The notes beneath the pieces are model-generated. The model did not search any database and had not been told where the DNA came from. It saw only the letters and a list, made by a program, of their open reading frames with translations. Below, piece after piece: positions 27,357 to 34,867 of a stretch of DNA of 64,000 bases. The translations under genes and the position numbers were made by a program. The DNA comes from Christiangramia flava JLT2011 (GTDB taxonomy: Bacteria; Bacteroidota; Bacteroidia; Flavobacteriales; Flavobacteriaceae): the NCBI RefSeq assembly GCF_001951155.1, contig NZ_CP016359.1, positions 1,822,001 through 1,886,000 on the forward strand. The letters are read 5' to 3'. Position 1 is the first letter of the stretch, and every line of letters begins with the position of its first letter.

Positions 27357-27926
27357 ATGAAAAAGCTGCTGCCCATTTTCGCTATTTTCATCCATATGCT
27401 CCTCCTTGCCCAGACCGAAGTGGAATCCACCGCTCTTCGGTTACTGCCTCAAAGCAAACTGATGATCACCGGCAGTACCAATGTGAACACATTTCATTGC
27501 GTTTTTGACACCGAAAAGATCAGCGGCCAGCGGGAAATCCTGTATACGGTAAAAGATCAGTGCATTTTGCTGGACGACCTGGATATTCGCCTGAGGGCTG
27601 CCGCTTTTGACTGCGGAAACCGGCGTATGAACGAGGATTTTTGTGACCTGCTGCAGTCTGATCGCTTTCCAGAGATACGCATCAGTATCCTTAAAATTCA
27701 GCCAATTTCTGAACAATATTGCAGAGCTTTTGTAAAGATCTGCCTGGCGGGTGAACAGCAACAATACGATTTGCCGGTGCTGATCAGCGATTCTCATTAT
27801 CAGGGGAAACTTCGGCTGAACATTAGAGATTTTGGCCTGGAGCCGCCTAAAAAAGCGCTGGGCCTGATCGAGGTAGACGAGGAGATCGAGATCAGTTTTG
27901 ACCTTCAGGTTGATCATTCCATATAA
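27357..27926 (+). CDS. second YceI-like exported protein
   Basis: A 189-aa exported protein with a signal peptide (LPIFAIFIHMLLLAQ). SKLMITGSTNVNTFHCVFD corresponds to the YceI opening strand, and RLNIRDFGLEPPKKALG to its closing part, but it is more divergent than the first copy and contains several Cys. The start at 27357 is chosen because a terminator occupies the upstream part of the frame. No clear promoter of its own is visible; it may be reached by partial read-through. Confidence 0.75.
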   Translation: MKKLLPIFAIFIHMLLLAQTEVESTALRLLPQSKLMITGSTNVNTFHCVFDTEKISGQREILYTVKDQCILLDDLDIRLRAAAFDCGNRRMNEDFCDLLQSDRFPEIRISILKIQPISEQYCRAFVKICLAGEQQQYDLPVLISDSHYQGKLRLNIRDFGLEPPKKALGLIEVDEEIEISFDLQVDHSI

Positions 27927-27980
27927 CTACCGGAAAATTTTCAAAATTCTCTGAGCGGTAGTACCTTATAAACTAAAAAC

Positions 27981-29258
27981 ATGAAAGAACTAAAAATGGT
28001 AACAGCTCCTGAAGCGGTTTCGGGAGTACAGTCGGGCCAGCGCGTATTCTTCCAGGGTGCCGCCATGACGCCCAATGCGTTAATAGATGCGCTTTGCGAG
28101 AGATACCAGGAACTGGAGAACGTGGAACTCATCCAGATCCATACTGAAGGAAATGCGCTGTATACGCAGGAACCTTATAACGCTTCCTTTAAAACGAACA
28201 GCTGTTTTGTGGGCGGTAATGTTCGCAAGGCCGTCAACTCCAATTTCGGTGCTTATATTCCCATATTCCTGAGTGAGATCCATGTGCTTTTCCGAAGAAA
28301 TATCCTTCCGCTGGATTATGCGTTCATACAGGTGTCGCCGCCAGATAAACACGGGTATTGCTCGCTTGGAGTTTCCGTGGATATTACGCTTCCGGCAATC
28401 CAGAATGCGAAAAAAGTGATCGCACAGGTAAATCCACAGGTGCCGAGAACGCATGGTGACGGGATCATCCACATCAGCCAAATCGATGCGGCGGTGCAGA
28501 TAGATCATCCTATCCATATTCATAACCTGTCGGAACCTACAGAGGTCGAGAAGAAGATCGGCTGGCATGTAGCCGGGCTGATCGAAGACGGTGCCACGCT
28601 GCAAATGGGCATTGGCGGAATCCCGAACGTCGTCCTGAGCAATCTTACCAATCATAAGAGGCTTGGGATTCATACGGAAATGTTTTCTGATGGGGTTCTT
28701 CCGCTCATAGAAAAAGGCGTGATCACCGGCGAGGAAAAACAGGTGAAAACCGGGAAACTGGTGACCTGTTTTGCAGTGGGATCGTCCAAATTGTACGATT
28801 TTATAGATGATAACCCGCTGGTGCATTTCAAGGAAGCGGCCTATACCAATGATACGGCGATCATCCGCAAGAACCCGAAAGTGACCGCGATCAATTCAGC
28901 GATAGAAATTGACCTTACCGGGCAGGTTTGTGCCGATACGATTGGGAAAATGCAGTTTTCAGGTGTGGGCGGCCAGATGGATTTTATTCGCGGTGCTGCG
29001 CTTTCAGATGGCGGAAAACCTATTATCGCCATGCCTGCGCTCACCAATAAAGGCGTTTCCAAGATCGTTCCGTACCTCAAGGAAGGAGCCGGTGTGACCA
29101 CTACCAGGGCCCACGTGCATTACGTCGCGACCGAGTATGGCGTGGTGGATCTCTTCGGAAAAAACCTGAAACAGCGGGCAGAAGCACTTATTTCGATTGC
29201 CCACCCAGATTTCCGCGAGCAGCTTTCCAGGCAGGCCTATGAGCGATTAAATGCCTGA
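27981..29258 (+). CDS. acetyl-CoA hydrolase/transferase family protein
   Basis: A 425-aa CoA-transferase of the acetyl-CoA hydrolase/4-hydroxybutyrate CoA-transferase group. Family blocks are VSPPDKHGYCSLGVSVD, LQMGIGGIPNVVLS, the active-site Glu in LGIHTEMFSDGVLP, FSGVGGQMDFIRGAALS and TTTRAHVHYVATEYGVVDL. It exchanges CoA between acetate or a similar acid and an acyl-CoA, a reaction useful when carbon overflow or fermentation occurs at low oxygen. It lies between YceI genes and the universal stress genes; no CRP/FNR-type site precedes it directly. Confidence 0.92.
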   Translation: MKELKMVTAPEAVSGVQSGQRVFFQGAAMTPNALIDALCERYQELENVELIQIHTEGNALYTQEPYNASFKTNSCFVGGNVRKAVNSNFGAYIPIFLSEIHVLFRRNILPLDYAFIQVSPPDKHGYCSLGVSVDITLPAIQNAKKVIAQVNPQVPRTHGDGIIHISQIDAAVQIDHPIHIHNLSEPTEVEKKIGWHVAGLIEDGATLQMGIGGIPNVVLSNLTNHKRLGIHTEMFSDGVLPLIEKGVITGEEKQVKTGKLVTCFAVGSSKLYDFIDDNPLVHFKEAAYTNDTAIIRKNPKVTAINSAIEIDLTGQVCADTIGKMQFSGVGGQMDFIRGAALSDGGKPIIAMPALTNKGVSKIVPYLKEGAGVTTTRAHVHYVATEYGVVDLFGKNLKQRAEALISIAHPDFREQLSRQAYERLNA

Positions 29259-29271
29259 AATCCAGCTAAAA

Positions 29272-29315
29272 CTGATGTCGGTCATATTTTCTGAGACAGC
29301 CTCAAACTAATTTTA
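29272..29315 (+). promoter_or_regulatory. CRP/FNR-type operator and -7 box of the 94-aa membrane protein gene
   Basis: CTGAT-gtcg-GTCAT (29272-29285) is followed after 22 bp by TAATTTTA (29308-29315), a 7/8 match to TAnnTTTG. The leader to the ATG at 29341 would be about 20 nt. Confidence 0.72.
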
Positions 29316-29340
29316 TGCGATAATCATAAAACGGGAAATC

Positions 29341-29625
29341 ATGACAATCTATCAAAGACAATTAACTGAATTTAGCAGGGATTTTCAGGCGGGAGCCACA
29401 ACCGGGATCATTCTTTCGAGTGGTTTGGGTTCCATTGCCGCCATGCTGGTGCTTATGAACGGTCACGAATTCTACCACATGATCCAACTCGGGCTCATCG
29501 TAGTGGTAGCCATGTGGTACAATGCGGCGGTATTATCACAGTTGTCGCCAAAATTTGTCTTCAATTCGTTAATTCTCAGCCTGGGCGTTAGTAGTATTTT
29601 TATCCTGCTGAACCTGCTCAGCTGA
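29341..29625 (+). CDS. three-helix membrane protein under CRP/FNR-type control
   Basis: A 94-aa protein with three predicted helices (about residues 19-39, 45-66, 72-93) after a polar N-terminus. Histidines in MNGHEFYHMIQL lie at the membrane edge. No family is recognised. It is monocistronic: its own CRP/FNR-type promoter lies upstream and a strong terminator downstream. That arrangement, shared with oxidase and stress genes, is the only clue to function. Confidence 0.75.
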   Translation: MTIYQRQLTEFSRDFQAGATTGIILSSGLGSIAAMLVLMNGHEFYHMIQLGLIVVVAMWYNAAVLSQLSPKFVFNSLILSLGVSSIFILLNLLS

Positions 29626-29650
29626 ACCAGATAAACCAACCAGAGATCGA

Positions 29651-29696
29651 AATCCTTCGGCAGGAGCAGCAGCTTCGCCGGAGGATTTTTTGTTTT
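29651..29696 (+). terminator. Rho-independent terminator after the 94-aa membrane protein gene
   Basis: AATCCTTCGGC (29651-29661) pairs with GCCGGAGGATT (29677-29687) with one wobble pair, followed by a run of T residues. The loop holds AGGAGCAGCAGCTTC. Confidence 0.8.
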
Positions 29697-29773
29697 CAGT
29701 ATAAAAAGCAGGAAAATGCACAACCGCTGAAGGAGCGATCAGTTTCCGAAGTATTCAGTAAAAAATTTGGAAA

Positions 29774-30562
29774 TTACCGTGGGTTGTGGAAGACAAAAAT
29801 GGGCAGATGCAGGTCAATATTGGCCGTAATGCCGTGTTTATAATGTAAGAAACGGTCACAAATACTCAGGTTTTTCCCAATGATGAAGATCAGGTCATAA
29901 TCCTGCTGGATCTCGCCGAACCATTCCTCGCTGAAATCACCCTGGTTTTCTTCCACCAAGCTGGTTTCAGTTTGCTGCGGATTGCTAATGAGCACCAGGC
30001 TGCGCTGGTTTTCCTTTAATTTCAAGACCGTGAAATCACTGCGGTGCAGAAAACTGTTCTGGGAAATGATAGTAGGAATTTCTTCTTCCTGTTGCACCGA
30101 ATAATCTATGGGTAGCAGGACTTTTTCAGGAAAACGATAGGTACAATTGGCGGGTATGGCCAAAATATTACACCGGATTTTTCGAACAACCTCATAAGCA
30201 TGGTCGCCCAAAATGGGATGGTGGTGCACTTTATGGCTAATTGCGCCAATGAAGATCAGGTCGATCTTCTTTTCCGTAAGCGCTTTGCGAACCGCGCTGA
30301 TAAGGTTTTCCGAAGAAAGGATGGTGTTGAAATGATGTCTGGGACTGGTGCTGTAAGCCTTCAGTTCGGCGGCACTTTGTTCCAGTTTATGAAGGATCTC
30401 GATGAGTTTCCGGTCAAGGTTCTTCAGCGAGGAACGCTTAAAATCGAAATCCTGGATATTGAGAAAATAGAAATTCGCTTCAGTATCCTGGAGGAAGTCT
30501 ACCGCATAACGGGCCGCGTTGGACGAAACTTCCGAGAAATCGGTTAAAATAAGTACGTTCAT
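29774..30562 (-). CDS. universal stress protein family protein
   Basis: A 262-aa protein with tandem UspA-like domains. The start MNVLILTDFSEVSSNAARYA is the Usp beta1-alpha1 motif, and LIFIGAISHKVHHHPILG with NILAIPAN closes the first domain. The usual ATP loop GxxGxxxxxxxxxGS is degenerate. The second half is weakly conserved and ends LHLPIFVFHNPR. Usp proteins of this neighbourhood are induced at low oxygen in many bacteria; a CRP/FNR-type site at 30582-30625 supports that here. Confidence 0.85.
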   Translation of the reverse strand: MNVLILTDFSEVSSNAARYAVDFLQDTEANFYFLNIQDFDFKRSSLKNLDRKLIEILHKLEQSAAELKAYSTSPRHHFNTILSSENLISAVRKALTEKKIDLIFIGAISHKVHHHPILGDHAYEVVRKIRCNILAIPANCTYRFPEKVLLPIDYSVQQEEEIPTIISQNSFLHRSDFTVLKLKENQRSLVLISNPQQTETSLVEENQGDFSEEWFGEIQQDYDLIFIIGKNLSICDRFLHYKHGITANIDLHLPIFVFHNPR

Positions 30563-30581
30563 TCGTTCATTCTTGTCTGAA

Positions 30582-30625
30582 CGAAATTACGCGAATAGGC
30601 AGGCCTTAAAAATGACCAAAATCAG
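30582..30625 (-). promoter_or_regulatory. CRP/FNR-type operator and -7 box of the universal stress gene at 29774
   Basis: ATGAC-caaa-ATCAG (30612-30625) is a slightly degenerate palindrome. Exactly 22 bp further on the minus strand is TAATTTCG (30582-30589), a 7/8 match to TAnnTTTG. The leader to the ATG at 30562 would be about 15 nt. Confidence 0.65.
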
Positions 30626-30646
30626 TTCTTGCGAATTTTGGATTTT

Positions 30647-31690
30647 TTAGCTGATCTTTTTCAGGGCGTCGGCATTCACAATCTTGATGTTCCTTCCTTC
30701 GATCTCGATAAGCCCTTCTTTTTTAAAATCTGACAGCGTCCTAATGAGGCTTTCCGGGGCCATTCCTGCAACACCGGCGAGATCTGCGCGGGAAATCCGG
30801 ATGCTTTTCAGCGGATGTTTTTCAATGCGCTCCGCAAACAGGAGAATGGTATTGGCCGTTTTCTTCCGAACAGATCCGTAGGCCATATCCATCAACTGCT
30901 GTTTGAGTTCGGAGAGGTTCTTGTTGAGCACTTCGATGAGCTGAAGCGTGATTCTGGGGTTTTGAGAAAGGATGCGGTGAAATTCTTCGCGGGAAACGGC
31001 ATACAATTGCGTCTCCTCCATCGCAGTAGCATAATCTTCGTAGGCGCTCTGACTATTCTTTACCGGGTTGCCGAAAAAATCATCGGTCTTATACAGTTCG
31101 GTGATGAGCTCCTTGCCCTGGTTGTCCATTCGATGTGCCTTTACCACGCCTTTTTTGACAAGGTAGAAGTAATTGGACTGTTTGCCTTTTTCGTAGACTG
31201 CTTCTCCTTTTTTATAATCGAGCAATGCCTGGTCCCGGAAGGTTTCCCGAAGGTCATCGAGATCGTTCAGCGAAGAACCCGGTTCTGCCTTTTCCGTACG
31301 CTGATCAAAAGATCGCAAAATGGCCACTTTCGCCAGCCTGCTTTCAATGGCGCTCAGCAGATCTTCCTCTTCAAATGGCTTGGTAAGGTAATCGTCTGCC
31401 CCGAGGTCCATCCCTTTGCGAATGTCTTTATGCTCGGTCTTTGCTGAGAGAAAAATGAAAGGGATATTGGCTGTTTTCGGGTTCTGGCTTAATGCTTCCA
31501 GCACGCCGTAGCCATCGGTTTCCGGCATCATGATGTCACAGATGATCAGGTCTGGCAGCACTTCAACCGCCCTGGAAATGCCAAGTTTCCCGTTGGAGGC
31601 AGTGGTCACTTCATAATCTGAAAGTTCCAGTAATTCTGCGGTGTTTTCACGAACCGTGACGTCGTCTTCTATAAGTAGGAGGTGTTTCAT
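30647..31690 (-). CDS. response regulator fused to a CRP/FNR-type transcription factor (FixJ-FixK-like)
   Basis: A 347-aa fusion. Residues 1-120 are a receiver domain (acidic pocket EDD at 8-10, phospho-acceptor Asp about 52 in IICDIMMPE, Lys about 104 in LTKPFE). Residues about 150-260 are a cyclic-nucleotide-binding-type barrel that lacks the Arg-Ser phosphate-binding signature, so cAMP is unlikely to be the ligand. The last 75 residues are a CRP-type winged helix with recognition helix APESLIRTLSDF: the Glu and Arg of FNR are kept, the Ser between is Ile. No FNR-type N-terminal Cys cluster exists. The kinase gene ends 1 bp before its start. It is the best candidate to bind the seven TGAy-N4-rTCA sites nearby. 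Confidence 0.9.
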   Translation of the reverse strand: MKHLLLIEDDVTVRENTAELLELSDYEVTTASNGKLGISRAVEVLPDLIICDIMMPETDGYGVLEALSQNPKTANIPFIFLSAKTEHKDIRKGMDLGADDYLTKPFEEEDLLSAIESRLAKVAILRSFDQRTEKAEPGSSLNDLDDLRETFRDQALLDYKKGEAVYEKGKQSNYFYLVKKGVVKAHRMDNQGKELITELYKTDDFFGNPVKNSQSAYEDYATAMEETQLYAVSREEFHRILSQNPRITLQLIEVLNKNLSELKQQLMDMAYGSVRKKTANTILLFAERIEKHPLKSIRISRADLAGVAGMAPESLIRTLSDFKKEGLIEIEGRNIKIVNADALKKIS

Positions 31691-31691
31691 C

Positions 31692-32942
31692 TTAAACTTT
31701 TTTTACCGGTAATTCTACCCGGAAGGTCGTTCCCTTATGTTCAATACTCTTAAAACTGATGCTTCCGCCGAGATTTTCCAGGTGCGCCTTGGCAATGTTC
31801 AGCCCAATCCCGGTTCCCTGGTCAAGCAGGGCGTTCTCTGCCCGAAAATAGCGTTCAAAAATGTGTTTTTGATCTTTCTGCGGAATTCCTCTTCCCTGGT
31901 CTTCCACTTCAAAAAGGATGCGGTCACCCTGTACGTTCACCCGAAATTCGATCGTGGTATTTTCCGGGGAATATTTTACGGCATTGCTCAACAGGTTGGA
32001 AAGAATCAGCTCGACGATCTTCTCGTCCTGGTAGAGCAACAGGTCCTGCTGCTCCTTTGGATAAAGCAGTTCCTGGCCGTCTTTGAGCGTGATATTGGCG
32101 TTGTACACCACTTCATTGATCAGTCTTTTCAGGCTGAATTCGATGAATTTATACTGGCCTTTCCCGCTATCCAGTCGTTCGATGGAAAGAAAATCGTTCA
32201 GGATATTGTTCAGGTAATGCACTTTGTTCCTGATGGTCAGCAGGTGTTTCTCCCTTTTTTCCTGTTGTTCTTCTTTTTGATATTTCCCGATAAGCGTAGC
32301 AGAACTCAGGATGCCGCTAAGCGGAGTCTTGAATTCATGCGATACCAGCGAAAGAAATTTGGTTTTGAGATCACTGAGTTCCTTTTCCTTCTGAAGGGCG
32401 TCCTTGATCTTTCGTTCCGCTTCCATCCGGCGTTTGACTTCGCTTTCCAGGTCCAGATTGGCAGTTTTCAGCTTCTCCACGCTTTCACTGAGCTCTGAAG
32501 TCCGGATCCTGATCTTCTCTTCCAGCTGGGTATTGAGTTCCTTGATTTGCCGCTGCGTTTCCAGCCTGATGCTGATATCGATCACCAGCGACATCACGAA
32601 TTTCTCGCCCTCTATTTCAAAAGGGTTCAGTCCTGCTTCCACCGGGAACAGCGAACCGTCTTTTTTTACGCCGTACAATTCCCGGCCGTGGCCCATTTGC
32701 CGTTTCTCACTGTTCTCAATAAAATGATCTACGTGGCGATGGTGGGAATGGTGGTATTTCTTAGGTACCAGCACGTCGAGATCCTTGCCCAGCAATTCGG
32801 TTTTTTCATAGCCGAACATCTTTGCTGCCGCGGTGTTGGTGGCCACTACCTTTTGACTGGAATTGACCACGATGATCCCTTCAGAAGCCGCTTCGAACAG
32901 GATGTTGAAAATGTCTTTGTTCTGCTGGAGACTTTCGTTCAA
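31692..32942 (-). CDS. soluble PAS sensor histidine kinase (FixL-like)
   Basis: A 416-aa kinase without membrane helices. A PAS domain (about 10-130) precedes a coiled coil (about 130-190), the phospho-acceptor His about 202 in SLVSHEFKTPLSG, and the ATPase domain (NLLSNAVKYSP, DQGRGIP, GTGIGLNIAK). In the PAS domain the His-rich KKYHHSHHRHVDHF aligns so that His67 falls on the haem ligand His200 of Bradyrhizobium FixL, and Arg87 falls on its Arg220, with the same 20-residue spacing. Related His/Arg patterns also occur in non-haem PAS domains, so oxygen sensing is inferred. It is translated just before the receiver-CRP regulator. Confidence 0.9.
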   Translation of the reverse strand: MNESLQQNKDIFNILFEAASEGIIVVNSSQKVVATNTAAAKMFGYEKTELLGKDLDVLVPKKYHHSHHRHVDHFIENSEKRQMGHGRELYGVKKDGSLFPVEAGLNPFEIEGEKFVMSLVIDISIRLETQRQIKELNTQLEEKIRIRTSELSESVEKLKTANLDLESEVKRRMEAERKIKDALQKEKELSDLKTKFLSLVSHEFKTPLSGILSSATLIGKYQKEEQQEKREKHLLTIRNKVHYLNNILNDFLSIERLDSGKGQYKFIEFSLKRLINEVVYNANITLKDGQELLYPKEQQDLLLYQDEKIVELILSNLLSNAVKYSPENTTIEFRVNVQGDRILFEVEDQGRGIPQKDQKHIFERYFRAENALLDQGTGIGLNIAKAHLENLGGSISFKSIEHKGTTFRVELPVKKV

Positions 32943-33042
32943 GTTTTCTGATTTTTGATTGTTACGCCCTTTTCGGAAAGGCGAATTAAAGTTAAAAACA
33001 TTTTCAGAAATTTTCGAAAGTCAGCTAAAAAACCTTCCGAAT

Positions 33043-33258
33043 TCAAGGTGAGGGATGATCTTCGTAAAAATCATCGAAAGTTTTACTGCCGGTATAGGGT
33101 TCCCGGAGCACGCGATAGACGGCGATTAGTAAACAGGCCTGGCCCGATAGCATGGTGAAAAATGCCAGCGGAAAGGCGCCTCCAAAATACGCGAGGATCG
33201 TTAGCGCGACCAGCAACGCACTGGAAACAGCCAGCCAGAATGTGCCTCCAAATTTCAT
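33043..33258 (-). CDS. small two-helix membrane protein
   Basis: A 71-aa protein with two membrane helices (about residues 7-28 and 30-49) and a polar tail containing YTGSKTFDDFYEDHPSP. No family is recognised. It is transcribed toward the kinase-regulator genes and ends about 100 bp before the kinase start, so it could be the first gene of that transcript. It is divergent from the universal stress gene at 33401; the CRP/FNR site between them is positioned for the plus-strand gene, not for this one. Confidence 0.6.
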   Translation of the reverse strand: MKFGGTFWLAVSSALLVALTILAYFGGAFPLAFFTMLSGQACLLIAVYRVLREPYTGSKTFDDFYEDHPSP

Positions 33259-33338
33259 TTTTTCCTTTCAAGGTACGCATAAATTCCATGAAGCTGTTTT
33301 AAGGAAATTCTAAAACTCCTGGCTGAAAATGGGGTTTA

Positions 33339-33382
33339 CTGACACCCGTCATATTTTACCACGAGCTATTCGGGTAATTTTA
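33339..33382 (+). promoter_or_regulatory. CRP/FNR-type operator and -7 box of the universal stress gene at 33401
   Basis: CTGAC-accc-GTCAT (33339-33352) is followed after 22 bp by TAATTTTA (33375-33382), a 7/8 match to TAnnTTTG. The leader to the ATG at 33401 would be about 13 nt, which excludes the earlier in-frame ATG at 33329. Confidence 0.75.
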
Positions 33383-33400
33383 GGTATAAAACTTTCAACC

Positions 33401-34240
33401 ATGAAAAGAATACTTGTACCCGTCGATTTTTCTGATTATTCAGAATATGCATTACAGGTGGCTGCCGAGATCGCGCACCTCGAAAATGCTGAAATTGTGG
33501 TAGTTCATATGCTCGGGCTCTCCGATGCGGTTTTCACCAAATCTGAAACCGAAGAAGTCTTTGATGTGCTTCATTACATGGAACTTACACATAAGAAATT
33601 TGAAAGCTTCCTGAAAAAGGAGTATCTGGAAGGCATTGAAGTGCACGTGACCGTGCGCAATTACCGAAAATTCCACGAACTGAACGAGGTGGCAGCCGAG
33701 TGGCAGGCAGACCTTATTGTCATGGGCTCACACGGACTTTCCGGGATAGGTGATGTGTTCGTAGGCTCTAATACCGAAAAGGTGATCCGCAGTTCCGAAG
33801 TTCCGGTGCTGGTAGTCAAAAAAAGAGAAAAAGATTTCCAGATTCGCCAGGCAGTTTTCGTGACCGATTTCAACGAGGAATCTGTTCAGCCTTATAAAGA
33901 CATTCGCCGCTTCCTGAAATTGTTTGGCTGCGAACCCAGGCTGTTGCATGTGAATTTGCCGGAGAAATTTTCCAGTACCTCAGAGATCCTGGCCAAATCT
34001 TCGCGTTTCATTCAAAATGCTGAAGTAGACAATCCGGAGATATTTGATATGGTGGATCTCATTAGCGATTACACCCTGGAGAGCGGTATCTTCAATTATA
34101 CTGCTGAACGGGATGTGGACCTTTTGATCGTTCCCACTCACGGTCGTAAAGGGCTGGCTCATTTCTTCTACGGAAGCGCGGGAGAAAGCATTGCCAATCA
34201 TTCCACAGTTCCGGTGATGACCATGAAAATTCCGAATTAA
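33401..34240 (+). CDS. universal stress protein, tandem UspA domains
   Basis: A 279-aa protein with two Usp domains. The first (about 1-150) starts MKRILVPVDFSDYSEYAL and has the ATP loop VMGSHGLSGIGDVFVGSNTEKV; the second ends with IVPTHGRKGLAHFFYGSAGESIA, again a complete loop. Both loops fit the ATP-binding class, unlike the copy at 29774. The start is set by the promoter at 33339-33382. It is followed after 12 bp by a thioredoxin-like gene, probably cotranscribed. Confidence 0.9.
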   Translation: MKRILVPVDFSDYSEYALQVAAEIAHLENAEIVVVHMLGLSDAVFTKSETEEVFDVLHYMELTHKKFESFLKKEYLEGIEVHVTVRNYRKFHELNEVAAEWQADLIVMGSHGLSGIGDVFVGSNTEKVIRSSEVPVLVVKKREKDFQIRQAVFVTDFNEESVQPYKDIRRFLKLFGCEPRLLHVNLPEKFSSTSEILAKSSRFIQNAEVDNPEIFDMVDLISDYTLESGIFNYTAERDVDLLIVPTHGRKGLAHFFYGSAGESIANHSTVPVMTMKIPN

Positions 34241-34252
34241 AAAACTTAAATT

Positions 34253-34867
34253 ATGAAGGCCTTGCTGGAAAAAAGCCTGCAAAAGGCAATAAATTACAGA
34301 GAATACCGGCAGCTGGTGGAGCGACTTATTCTTACCACCAGCACCACCGGTGAATGGACCCAAAACCGGGTAAATGCGACCCGCCTGAATTATACCAGGA
34401 TGAAACGCATGGAACACCTGGTAGACATAACACCTGAAAAAAAGAGTATTTTTCAGGAAGTGGAAGACCGGCAATACTGGTTACTCTTCGCAGAATCCTT
34501 TTGTGATGACGCGGCGCAAACCCTGCCGGTACTCAAAAAGCTCGCTGGGCTTTCTGAAAATATTGAGCTGAAGATCCTGATCATGAATGAAAACCGGGAT
34601 TTGATGAAGCGTTTAGGGAAGGATCAAAAAACCATTCTCCAGCTGCTGATCACCGATGAAGCCCTGAACGTCCTCGCCCAATGGGGGCCAAGGTCCAGAA
34701 TGGCTACGCAAATGGTGAATGAGTACCAAAAGCTGCATGGTAGGGTAGACAACGAGATTAAAAAGCAGCTGCAGGTATTTTATAATCAGGATCTGGGAAA
34801 ACAGATCATCGCTGAAATTGCAGCAATCGAGGTACAGATCGAGGGAGAAATGGCCCTTCACCATTAA
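34253..34867 (+). CDS. thioredoxin-like family protein lacking CxxC
   Basis: A 204-aa cytoplasmic protein. The central part (YWLLFAESFCDDAAQTLPVLKKLA, then IELKILIMNENRD and ILQLLITDEAL) has the strand-helix order of the Thioredoxin_9 group. The place of the CxxC motif is SFCDD, with one Cys only, so it is not a normal dithiol oxidoreductase; a mono-thiol or binding role is possible. It follows the universal stress gene in one transcript and overlaps the convergent hemN gene by 4 bp. Confidence 0.7.
   Translation: MKALLEKSLQKAINYREYRQLVERLILTTSTTGEWTQNRVNATRLNYTRMKRMEHLVDITPEKKSIFQEVEDRQYWLLFAESFCDDAAQTLPVLKKLAGLSENIELKILIMNENRDLMKRLGKDQKTILQLLITDEALNVLAQWGPRSRMATQMVNEYQKLHGRVDNEIKKQLQVFYNQDLGKQIIAEIAAIEVQIEGEMALHH

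Noticed and set aside
31737..32498. Open frame of 253 codons on the plus strand
   Set aside because: Antisense to the PAS kinase, hydrophobic and Phe-rich by codon bias, with no start signal.
32987..33030. Possible autoregulatory CRP/FNR site before the PAS kinase gene
   Set aside because: TAACTTTA on the minus strand could be a -7 box, but the position where the palindrome should be (33017-33030) has no symmetric TGAC/GTCA half-sites.
33309..33352. CRP/FNR site at 33339 acting also on the divergent 71-aa gene
   Set aside because: On the minus strand the required -7 position (33309-33316) reads GTTTTAGA, which does not match TAnnTTTG.
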